From Octadecabacter sp. (GTDB lineage: Bacteria > Pseudomonadota > Alphaproteobacteria > Rhodobacterales > Rhodobacteraceae), in contig JAGGNB010000108.1 of NCBI GenBank assembly GCA_017886375.1, positions 1 through 33,493 of the forward strand: a DNA stretch of 33,493 nt, written 5' to 3'. This document shows, piece by piece, positions 8,157 to 14,608 of this stretch (its first letter is position 1; every line of letters begins with the position of its first letter). The position numbers were made by a program, and so were the translations under genes. A model generated the notes under the pieces. It made no database searches. It saw only the letters and a program-made list of their open reading frames with translations, and had not been told where the DNA came from.

Positions 8157-8375
8157 ATGGCACACACATCTGACACAGGCATCTTCGGATCATCCGTCTT
8201 TTCGCGCCTTACCACCCTGCGCGACACAGTCGCCACACGCTACGGCCAATACCAGACATACAGCAAAACGTTGCGTGAACTGGAATCACTGTCCAAGCGT
8301 GAACTGAACGATCTGGGCTTGAACCAGTACACATTGCGCGCCGTTGCCCGCGAGGCGGCCTACGGCGAAGCATAA
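8157..8375 (+). CDS. DUF1127 (YjiS-like) small protein, CcaF1-like
   Basis: The 72-aa protein ends in the DUF1127 core: TLRELESLSKRELNDLGL, then a short basic/acidic helix with VAREAAYGEA. A purine-rich site (GAAAGAGAA) precedes the ATG. In Rhodobacter sphaeroides the homologous gene (RSP_6037, CcaF1) encodes a small RNA-binding protein and is co-transcribed with the CcsR RNAs. Here too a hairpin array begins 12 nt after the stop. Function by analogy only. Confidence 0.85.
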   Translation: MAHTSDTGIFGSSVFSRLTTLRDTVATRYGQYQTYSKTLRELESLSKRELNDLGLNQYTLRAVAREAAYGEA

Positions 8376-8387
8376 GAATTCCGGAAT

Positions 8388-8610
8388 CGGGGCTTTCTCT
8401 TCCTCCCAGAAGGTGTCCCGTGATCGTGCCCACCCCTTCCTCCTCCCTGGGGTCTGGGCACTGCGATCAAGACGCGGCGGTGTCTTTCCTCCTCCCTGAC
8501 ACCGCCGCACTTGATGAGCGACTAAGACCGGGCCTGCTTTCTCCTCCCAGAGATGTGGCCCACCATAAAAGCGGCGAGACCCACCTCCTCCCGGGTCTCG
8601 TCGCTTTTTT
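8388..8610 (+). ncRNA. Five-hairpin CcsR/cuckoo-type small RNA array
   Basis: Five consecutive hairpins each expose a CCUCC motif in the loop: H1 8388-8420 (loop CTTCCTCCC), H2 8426-8461 (GTGCCCA/TGGGCAC plus CCCC/GGGG, loop TTCCTCCTCCCT), H3 8466-8515 (11-bp perfect stem GCGGCGGTGTC, outer ATCAAG/CTTGAT), H4 8530-8561 (GGGCC/GGCCC, loop CCTCCC), and H5 8567-8610 (CGAGACCC/GGGTCTCG, loop ACCTCCTCCC, then T6). This is the arrangement of the CcsR RNAs of Rhodobacter sphaeroides, which sit downstream of a DUF1127 gene, are processed from its transcript and carry CCUCCUCCC loops. Four copies are known there; five are seen here. The loops are complementary to Shine-Dalgarno sequences. Confidence 0.85.
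8567..8610 (+). terminator. Intrinsic terminator formed by the fifth CCUCC hairpin
   Basis: AAAAGCG-g-CGAGACCC pairs with GGGTCTCG-t-CGCTTTT around the loop ACCTCCTCCC. The stem ends in six T residues (8605-8610). It is both the last member of the RNA array and the end of the transcription unit. Confidence 0.85.
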
Positions 8611-8650
8611 GATTCTGGGGGTCAGTCTGGCTGGTCAGATCGGGGCTATG

Positions 8651-9103
8651 TCAGGCGCGCATATCTTTCGGGGACCCCATGACCATGTAACTGGTGATTG
8701 ATCGCACATGCGGCACCGTCCCGAGGCGGTCAGTATGAAACGTCTTATACGCCGCCAAATCCGCCGTTTCGACCCGCAGAAGATATTCAAAGGCACCCGC
8801 AATGTTGTGGCATTCTGTGACCTCGTCAAACCGATCCATTGCACGTTCGAACCCAAGCTGTGCGGCCTTTGAATGTTCGGCCAGCCCCACGGCGACATAC
8901 ACCACATAGGCTTGTCCGGTTTGCACGGGATCAAGGCGGGCGCGGTAGCCCGTGATGACGCCGCGCCGTTCAAGGTCTTGCACACGGCGCAAACAGGCCG
9001 ACGGTGAGAGTCCGATTTTTTCAGCCAGCGCGAGGTTGCTGATCCGACCATCGCTGCGCAATTCACGCAAGATCCGCGCGTTTGTTTGATCAATCTGTGT
9101 CAT
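8651..9103 (-). CDS. Lrp/AsnC-family transcriptional regulator
   Basis: This 150-aa protein has an N-terminal winged HTH (IDQTNARILRELRSDGRI, then LALAEKIGLSPSACLRRVQDLE) and a C-terminal RAM ligand-binding domain ending YKTFHTDRLGTVPHVRSI. The start MTQIDQTN at 9101-9103 was chosen because it gives the family's usual length. A longer frame to 9154 would run into the control region shared with the divergent lysE-type gene. Regulators of this type beside LysE exporters commonly sense the exported amino acid. No strong ribosome site is visible. Confidence 0.92.
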   Translation of the reverse strand: MTQIDQTNARILRELRSDGRISNLALAEKIGLSPSACLRRVQDLERRGVITGYRARLDPVQTGQAYVVYVAVGLAEHSKAAQLGFERAMDRFDEVTECHNIAGAFEYLLRVETADLAAYKTFHTDRLGTVPHVRSITSYMVMGSPKDMRA

Positions 9104-9137
9104 AGGTTGTTCGTTTAACGCAACCTGCAGCAATTTG

Positions 9138-9175
9138 GCAATTTCATTGCGCATTATGGCATATATAATTGCGCA
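9138..9175. promoter_or_regulatory. Candidate Lrp-type operator: ATTGCGCA repeated at 22-bp spacing
   Basis: ATTGCGCA occurs at 9146-9153 and again at 9168-9175, exactly 22 bp (two helical turns) apart. The first copy is also part of a small dyad GCAAT-TTC-ATTGC (9138-9150), and GCGCATTAT faces ATAATTGCGC across the AT-rich centre. It lies between the divergent starts at 9103 and 9177. Such phased AT-rich sites suit an octameric Lrp-like protein. Confidence 0.45.
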
Positions 9176-9176
9176 G

Positions 9177-9809
9177 ATGAGCTATGAAATTTTCCTCGCC
9201 CTGCTTGGCTTTGCCTTTGTCGCAACCGTGACACCGGGACCGAACAACACGATGCTGATGGCGTCGGGCGCGAATTTTGGCGTCTGGCGCACGCTGCCGC
9301 ATATGTTTGGTGTGACGGTCGGGTTCACGGTGATGATCGCGCTGGTCGGTGTCGGGTTGATGCAGATATTTGACACCTTTCCCTTCACGGACAGGATTCT
9401 GAAAATCGTGTCGATCGCCTATCTGTTGTGGCTGGCGTGGAAAATCGCGACAGCGGCGCCAAGGTTAGCAGATGCACCCGAAACCGCGGGTGTGCCGCTG
9501 ACATTCTTGCAGGCGGCGGCGTTCCAATGGGTGAATCCCAAGGCATGGTCGATGGGCGTTTATGCAATCACCACCTATGCCACCGACGCGGATGGATCAC
9601 GCGCGCTGTGGGCTGTCGCCGTCGTCGCGCTGTCATTCGGCGCGGTGAGCATGCCCTGCATCGCATCTTGGACGGCTTTGGGCCAACAGATGCGGCGATT
9701 TTTGACGTCACCGCGCCGATTGCGCACCTTTAACATCATAATGGCAGTGGTGTTGGTGCTGACGTTGGTACCGGTGGTGTTTCCCAACCTGTTCACCGGC
9801 GCGACTTGA
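9177..9809 (+). CDS. LysE/RhtB-family amino-acid exporter
   Basis: The 210-aa inner-membrane protein has about six hydrophobic segments and the family signature near the N-terminus, ATVTPGPNNTMLMASGANFG. It also carries the FQWVNPKAW motif in mid-protein. LysE/RhtB proteins export amino acids or analogues by proton antiport. ATG 9177 was chosen over upstream in-frame TTG (9135) and ATG (9156), because the conserved sequence begins SYEIFLALLGF. Divergent pairing with the Lrp-like gene suggests control by it. The substrate is unknown. Confidence 0.9.
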   Translation: MSYEIFLALLGFAFVATVTPGPNNTMLMASGANFGVWRTLPHMFGVTVGFTVMIALVGVGLMQIFDTFPFTDRILKIVSIAYLLWLAWKIATAAPRLADAPETAGVPLTFLQAAAFQWVNPKAWSMGVYAITTYATDADGSRALWAVAVVALSFGAVSMPCIASWTALGQQMRRFLTSPRRLRTFNIIMAVVLVLTLVPVVFPNLFTGAT

Positions 9810-9840
9810 CGGGCTAGGCGCGACATGACGGTCTAGGCGC
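9803..9840. repeat. 19-bp tandem duplication across converging stop codons
   Basis: GACTTGACGGGCTAGGCGC (9803-9821) is followed directly by GACATGACGGTCTAGGCGC (9822-9840); two bases differ. The first copy contains the TGA of the exporter gene. The second contains the TAG (9833-9835) of the minus-strand gene. Confidence 0.8.
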
Positions 9841-10240
9841 GTTTGTTGCGCATGCCGTGAATCTTACGAATGCTGTCATCGGCCATCAGCGCTGCAAAGC
9901 GTGCAGACGCCACATCGACCAACGCGACCCTGCTTTCGCTGTCATGATGCAACGCCCAGCCCATTGTTTTCACCAAAGGCGACACACGCAAACAGGGCTG
10001 GCCCTTGCTGAAATACTCAGCCTGAAACGCAGGCCAGTCGCTTTCGGGAATGTCTTTTCGCGTGGCAAGCACCGCGATGATCAATTCATCACTGGTCATG
10101 GCGTAGGGGCCCGCGCTTAATCGGTCATACTGCATCGCCCCGATGCTGCCCGATTTGGGGACCACGGGGCCCAATGTGGCCTTGCTGTCGGGTGATGGCG
10201 TGATCAAAACGTCAGCGTAATTGGTCGAATGGACCTTCAA
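9833..10240 (-). CDS. DUF6157 family protein
   Basis: This 135-aa cytosolic protein of unknown function matches the DUF6157 pattern: HSTNYADVLITPSPD at the N-terminus, then YDRLSAGPYAMTSDELI, and the conserved FSKGQPCLRVSPLVKTMGWA block. The start is a TTG that overlaps the TGA of the helicase gene (TTGA), so translation is probably coupled to that gene. The start is supported because the conserved HSTNY motif lies only three codons in. No catalytic residues are known for the family. Confidence 0.75.
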   Translation of the reverse strand: MKVHSTNYADVLITPSPDSKATLGPVVPKSGSIGAMQYDRLSAGPYAMTSDELIIAVLATRKDIPESDWPAFQAEYFSKGQPCLRVSPLVKTMGWALHHDSESRVALVDVASARFAALMADDSIRKIHGMRNKRA

Positions 10241-12750
10241 AACGGCACATCATTGGCTTTGTCAGCACTGACAATGAACTTAGCTACGACCTTCTTTTCG
10301 CCGGCCTTATCGAATTCAATCAACAGCTTATCGCCCTCGATTTCCATCACTTCACCATAGCCAAATTTCTGGTGGAACACGCGTTCTCCGGTTGTGAAGG
10401 ACGACGTGGCCTTCATGTCGATCACCGAATTGCGGGATTCTTTGGGTTGCGTCATGGAGCGCTGCTGGGATCGGCTTTGCAAACGACGCCAACCGGGGGA
10501 ATTGTAGACGTCGGCCTTGGCCATCTTTTCGTGCAACGTCGACGCCATGCCTTCGCTAGCGGGATTGGCCTGCGCGGACATGCCAGCGGCGCCAAATCCG
10601 CCGCCATACAGACCCGGCGGTGTCAGAACCTCAACGTTTTCTTCGGGCAACTCGTCAATAAACCGGCTCGGCATTTGGCTTTGCCATTGGCCATAGACAA
10701 GGCGGCTGGATGTGAACGAAATCGTGCAATGCTTTTCGGCCCGCGTGATGCCGACATAGGCCAGACGCCGTTCTTCTTCCAAGCCCTTAAGACCGCTTTC
10801 ATCCATGCTGCGTTGGGACGGAAACAGCCCGTCTTCCCAACCGGGCAAATAAACCGACGGAAATTCCAGCCCCTTGGCGCCGTGCAACGTCATGATGGTG
10901 ACTTTGTCGTCTTCCTCGTCCTTGGCGTTGTCCATAATAAGGCTGATATGTTCAAGAAACCCCTGCAAACTGTCAAAGTTTTCAAGCGCTTTGACGAGTT
11001 CTTTCAGGTTCTCCAACCGCCCCGGCGCCTCCGGTGTTTTCTCGTTTTGCCAATGCGCGGTGTAGCCGCACTCGTCCAAAATGACTTCGGCCAGTTCAAC
11101 GTGATTGACGTTAGATGCGCCGTCAAAAACCTCAACGGTGGGGCCGTCATCAATAACGGATTCGTCGTCGTCAGCCGTGTCGCGGCGTGTTGCCCCGTTT
11201 GACTGGCCGTACAATTGGCCGTGCAATTGCCCATGCCAACGATCCAGCCCCTGCACCAATTCGCGCAGCGCGTTGCCGCCCCTGCCCTTGATCAGACCAT
11301 TATCGACACAAAGCCGCGCGCCCTCAATCAGGTTCACCCCATTGGTGCGTGCCGTGATCTGGATCGTCTGCACCGCCTTGTCGCCAAGTCCGCGTTTGGG
11401 TGTGTTGACGATGCGTTCAAATGCCAGATCATCATCTTGCGAAACCGCGAGCCGGAAATACGCCATCGCGTCGCGAATTTCCATGCGTTCATAAAACCGT
11501 GGCCCACCGATGACGCGGTAGGGCAGACCGATGGTCAAAAACCGGTCCTCAAAACTGCGCATCTGATGCGATGCCCGCACCAGAATAGCCATTGAATTGA
11601 GCGCCATTGCGTCCAGACCACGGGTGCCACGCTGCATGGCTTCGATGTCTTCACCGATCCAACGCGCCTCTTCCTCACCGTCCCAATGGCCGATCAAGCG
11701 CACCTTTTCACCGTCTTCCCCGTCGGTAAACAGCGTCTTGCCAAGGCGATCCTTGTTGGCGTCAATCACGCCCGCCGCCGCGGCCAGAATATGCCCCGTG
11801 GATCGGTAGTTCTGTTCAAGCCGCACCACATGCGCGCCGGGAAAATCCTTTTCGAACCGCAGGATGTTGCCGACTTCCGCGCCGCGCCAGCCATAGATTG
11901 ATTGGTCATCATCCCCGACACAGCAGATGTTCTTATGCCCTTGCGCAAGCAGGCGCAGCCAAAGGTATTGCGCGACGTTGGTGTCTTGGTATTCGTCCAC
12001 AAGGATGTATTTGAACCAGCGCTGATAGGTCGCCAGAATATCTGCGTGGGTCTGGAAAATCGTCACCATATGCAGCAACAGATCGCCAAAATCGCAGGCG
12101 TTCAGCTCTTTCAGGCGATGCTGATAGGCGGCATACAGATCAATACCCTTGTCGTCGTAGGCGCTGCTTTCGCCAACCGGAACTTGGGCCGGCGTCCAGG
12201 CCTTGTTCTTCCAGCCATCAATGATTCCCGCCAGCATGCGCGGCGGCCAGCGTTTGTCATCAATATCGGTTGCCCTGATGAGCTGCTTGAGCAGGCGCAG
12301 CTGGTCGTCGGTGTCCAGAATCGTAAAGTTAGACTTCAGCCCGACCAATTCGGCGTGACGACGCAGCAGTTTCACGCAGATTGCATGGAATGTGCCAAGC
12401 CAGCGCATCCCGTCTGACGCGCCTTGGGTCAGTCCGCCGATGCGGTTCTTCATTTCGCGCGCGGCTTTGTTGGTAAACGTCACCGCCAAAATCTCATCCG
12501 GCCGGGCGCTGCCTGTGGCCATCAAATGCGCGATCCGGCAGGTGAGAGCCTTGGTCTTGCCCGTGCCCGCACCCGCCAGCATCAGCACAGGGCCTTCCAG
12601 CGTTTCAACCGCTTGCCGCTGTGCAGGGTTCAACCCCTCAAAATAATCTACATGAGGCGCGGCCATCGCCCGTTGGGATAGCGACGGTTGCGCCCGTGCG
12701 TCGGGGGCGGCGGCGGCCTCAAAGGCATCTTCGTCTGAATAACTGCTCAT
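10237..12750 (-). CDS. uvrD: UvrD/PcrA-type ATP-dependent DNA helicase
   Basis: An 837-aa superfamily 1A helicase that acts in nucleotide-excision repair and removal of RecA or transcription blocks. Motifs seen: Q motif LNPAQRQAV (40-48), Walker A AGAGTGKT (59-66), ILVDEYQDTN (Walker B), GDDDQSIYGWRGA (motif III), and LEQNYRST (motif IV). The C-terminal motifs TLHGAKGLEFPSVYLPG and EERRLAYVGITRAEK are followed by a Tudor-like tail. Compared with relatives from this order it has about 45 extra residues before NHVELAEVILDE, including a GQLH-GQLY-GQSN repeat. Confidence 0.95.
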   Translation of the reverse strand: MSSYSDEDAFEAAAAPDARAQPSLSQRAMAAPHVDYFEGLNPAQRQAVETLEGPVLMLAGAGTGKTKALTCRIAHLMATGSARPDEILAVTFTNKAAREMKNRIGGLTQGASDGMRWLGTFHAICVKLLRRHAELVGLKSNFTILDTDDQLRLLKQLIRATDIDDKRWPPRMLAGIIDGWKNKAWTPAQVPVGESSAYDDKGIDLYAAYQHRLKELNACDFGDLLLHMVTIFQTHADILATYQRWFKYILVDEYQDTNVAQYLWLRLLAQGHKNICCVGDDDQSIYGWRGAEVGNILRFEKDFPGAHVVRLEQNYRSTGHILAAAAGVIDANKDRLGKTLFTDGEDGEKVRLIGHWDGEEEARWIGEDIEAMQRGTRGLDAMALNSMAILVRASHQMRSFEDRFLTIGLPYRVIGGPRFYERMEIRDAMAYFRLAVSQDDDLAFERIVNTPKRGLGDKAVQTIQITARTNGVNLIEGARLCVDNGLIKGRGGNALRELVQGLDRWHGQLHGQLYGQSNGATRRDTADDDESVIDDGPTVEVFDGASNVNHVELAEVILDECGYTAHWQNEKTPEAPGRLENLKELVKALENFDSLQGFLEHISLIMDNAKDEEDDKVTIMTLHGAKGLEFPSVYLPGWEDGLFPSQRSMDESGLKGLEEERRLAYVGITRAEKHCTISFTSSRLVYGQWQSQMPSRFIDELPEENVEVLTPPGLYGGGFGAAGMSAQANPASEGMASTLHEKMAKADVYNSPGWRRLQSRSQQRSMTQPKESRNSVIDMKATSSFTTGERVFHQKFGYGEVMEIEGDKLLIEFDKAGEKKVVAKFIVSADKANDVPF
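11197..11232 (-). repeat. Three 12-bp imperfect repeats inside the helicase gene
   Basis: On the coding strand the units GGGCAATTGCAC, GGCCAATTGTAC and GGCCAGTCAAAC follow one another. They encode Gly-Gln-Leu-His, Gly-Gln-Leu-Tyr and Gly-Gln-Ser-Asn. The repeat length is a multiple of three, so the frame is kept. Confidence 0.8.
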
Positions 12751-12818
12751 AGAGACCGATATACCCTTTTCACGCCCCTAAGAAAAGCCCGCGTTCACAC
12801 AATGTTCTTATCATGTTT

Positions 12819-12867
12819 GCCTTTGTCTTAGAAATATCCCGGGGACGCGCAGCGGGGGCAGCGCCCC
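12819..12867. repeat. Dispersed intergenic palindromic element, copy 1
   Basis: GCCTTTGTCTTAGAAATATC followed by a GC-rich half (GGGGACGCGCAGCGGGGG, then CAGCGCCCC) recurs almost unchanged at 26028-26076. The GC-rich half can fold as GGGGcGC/GCGCCCC. Both copies lie between genes. It resembles the extragenic GC-rich palindromes scattered through Rhodobacterales genomes. Confidence 0.75.
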
Positions 12868-12879
12868 ACGTTCTGTCTT

Positions 12880-12944
12880 GCGCGCCAAAGGCGCGCGCCC
12901 CTGCCCGCCGCAGGCGCAGATGTTGGCCGCCGCAGGCGCAGATG
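12880..12944. repeat. Hairpin and tandem 16-bp repeat before the pyruvate carboxylase gene
   Basis: GCGCGCC-AAA-GGCGCGC (12880-12896) is a perfect 7-bp hairpin with a 3-nt loop. It is followed by GCCGCAGGCGCAGATG at 12907-12922, repeated exactly at 12929-12944 (22-bp period). The rest of the 12751-13030 gap shows no gene. Confidence 0.75.
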
Positions 12945-13030
12945 ATCACCGCCATTGCCAACAGCTTTCAGTTTACACTCTCAAATTTATACTGATAAAT
13001 GCTGCAACTGCAAAATAAAGGACCTGACCC

Positions 13031-14608
13031 ATGGCTGACTTCAAGAAAATCCTGATCGCCAATCGGGGTGAAATCGCCATTCGCATCATGCGTGCCGCCA
13101 ACGAGATGGGTAAGAAGACTGTCGCGGTCTATGCCGAAGAAGACAAACTCGGGTTGCACCGGTTCAAAGCCGACGAAGCCTACCGCATCGGCGAAGGCCT
13201 TGGCCCCGTTGCCGCCTACCTCAGCATCGATGAGGTCATTCGCGTCGCCCTGCAATGTGGCGCAGACGCGATCCACCCCGGCTATGGCCTGCTGTCCGAA
13301 AACCCCGATTTCGTCGATGCCTGCGTCGCCAACAACATCAAATTCATCGGCCCGCGCGCCGAAACCATGCGCCAGCTCGGCGACAAAGCAAGCGCGCGAC
13401 GCGTCGCTGTTGAGGCAGGCGTGCCGGTTATCCCCGCCACCGAAGTGCTTGGCGATGACATGGCGGCCATTAAGAAAGAGGCCGCAGCCGTTGGCTATCC
13501 GCTGATGCTCAAGGCGTCATGGGGCGGTGGCGGGCGCGGTATGCGCGCCATTATGGATGAATCCGAGCTTGAGGAAAAAGTTCTTGAGGGTCGCCGTGAG
13601 GCGGACGCGGCCTTTGGTAATTCCGAAGGCTACCTTGAAAAGATGATCATCAAAGCCCGCCACGTTGAGGTTCAGATCCTTGGCGACAGTCACGGCGCGA
13701 TTTATCACCTGTGGGAGCGCGATTGTTCGGTGCAACGGCGCAACCAAAAGGTCGTCGAACGCGCGCCCGCACCGTATTTGTCGGGCACACAGCGCGAACA
13801 GATTTGCGCCTTGGGTAAGAAAATCTGCGAACACGTGAACTACGAATGTGCTGGCACGGTCGAATTCCTGATGGATATGGACAGCGGCGAATTCTTTTTT
13901 ATCGAAGTCAATCCGCGCGTTCAGGTTGAACACACCGTCACCGAAGAAGTCACCGGCATCGACATCGTGCAGGCGCAGATCAAGATCGCCGAGGGCAAAT
14001 CGCTGGTCGAAGCCACCGGCTGCGCCAGCCAGTACGATGTAAAGCTCGACGGTCACGCGCTGCAATGTCGTGTCACCACCGAAGATCCGTCCAACAATTT
14101 CATCCCCGATTATGGCCGCATCCAGACCTATCGCAGCGCCACGGGCATGGGCATCCGCCTCGACGGAGGCACCGCCTATTCTGGCGCGGTCATCACGCGC
14201 TATTACGACAGCCTGCTGACCAAAGTCACCGCTTGGGCGCCGACACCGGACGCCGCAATTGCGCGCATGGACCGCGCGTTGCGTGAATTCCGCATCAGGG
14301 GTGTGTCCACCAACATCGCGTTTGTGGAAAACCTGCTGAAACATCCAACGTTTCTCAACAACGAATATCACACCAAATTCATCGACCAGACGCCGGAGCT
14401 GTTTGATTTCAAACCGCGCCGTGACCGCGCGACCAAGATCCTGACCTATATTGCGGACATCACCGTCAACGGGCATCCCGAAACCGCGGGCCGCCCGAAA
14501 CCCGACGCCAGAGCGGCCCAGCCCAAGGCCCCGACCCAGCGCACCAAAGACATCCCGAACGGAACCCGCCACATTCTGGATGCGTCCATTTGGGCCGTGG
14601 CCGATTGA
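13031..14608 (+). CDS. pyc: Pyruvate carboxylase, biotin-carboxylase half (split gene)
   Basis: These 525 residues correspond to the N-terminal half of the single-chain pyruvate carboxylase, which charges biotin with CO2 using ATP and bicarbonate. Visible parts: biotin-carboxylase N-domain (KKILIANRGEIAIRI), ATP-grasp glycine loop GGGGRG (165-170), the catalytic segment EVNPRVQVEH (292-301), and the linker ITVNGHPETAG leading into the transferase half. All are intact. The frame then stops with TGA at 14606-14608, exactly where homologues run on through VADW into the carboxyltransferase domain. Adding one G (TGATG to TGGATG) restores a continuous ORF. ATG 13031 follows AAAGGACCTGACCC. Confidence 0.95.
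   Translation: MADFKKILIANRGEIAIRIMRAANEMGKKTVAVYAEEDKLGLHRFKADEAYRIGEGLGPVAAYLSIDEVIRVALQCGADAIHPGYGLLSENPDFVDACVANNIKFIGPRAETMRQLGDKASARRVAVEAGVPVIPATEVLGDDMAAIKKEAAAVGYPLMLKASWGGGGRGMRAIMDESELEEKVLEGRREADAAFGNSEGYLEKMIIKARHVEVQILGDSHGAIYHLWERDCSVQRRNQKVVERAPAPYLSGTQREQICALGKKICEHVNYECAGTVEFLMDMDSGEFFFIEVNPRVQVEHTVTEEVTGIDIVQAQIKIAEGKSLVEATGCASQYDVKLDGHALQCRVTTEDPSNNFIPDYGRIQTYRSATGMGIRLDGGTAYSGAVITRYYDSLLTKVTAWAPTPDAAIARMDRALREFRIRGVSTNIAFVENLLKHPTFLNNEYHTKFIDQTPELFDFKPRRDRATKILTYIADITVNGHPETAGRPKPDARAAQPKAPTQRTKDIPNGTRHILDASIWAVAD

Noticed and set aside
8388-8610. CRISPR array (repeated motif with unique stretches)
   Set aside because: The shared part is only 6-10 bases in hairpin loops, spacing is uneven, and no cas genes are near.
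10372-11202. Long plus-strand open frame of 276 codons opposite the helicase gene
   Set aside because: It is antisense to well-conserved helicase motifs and its translation resembles no protein family; a GC-rich frame shadow.
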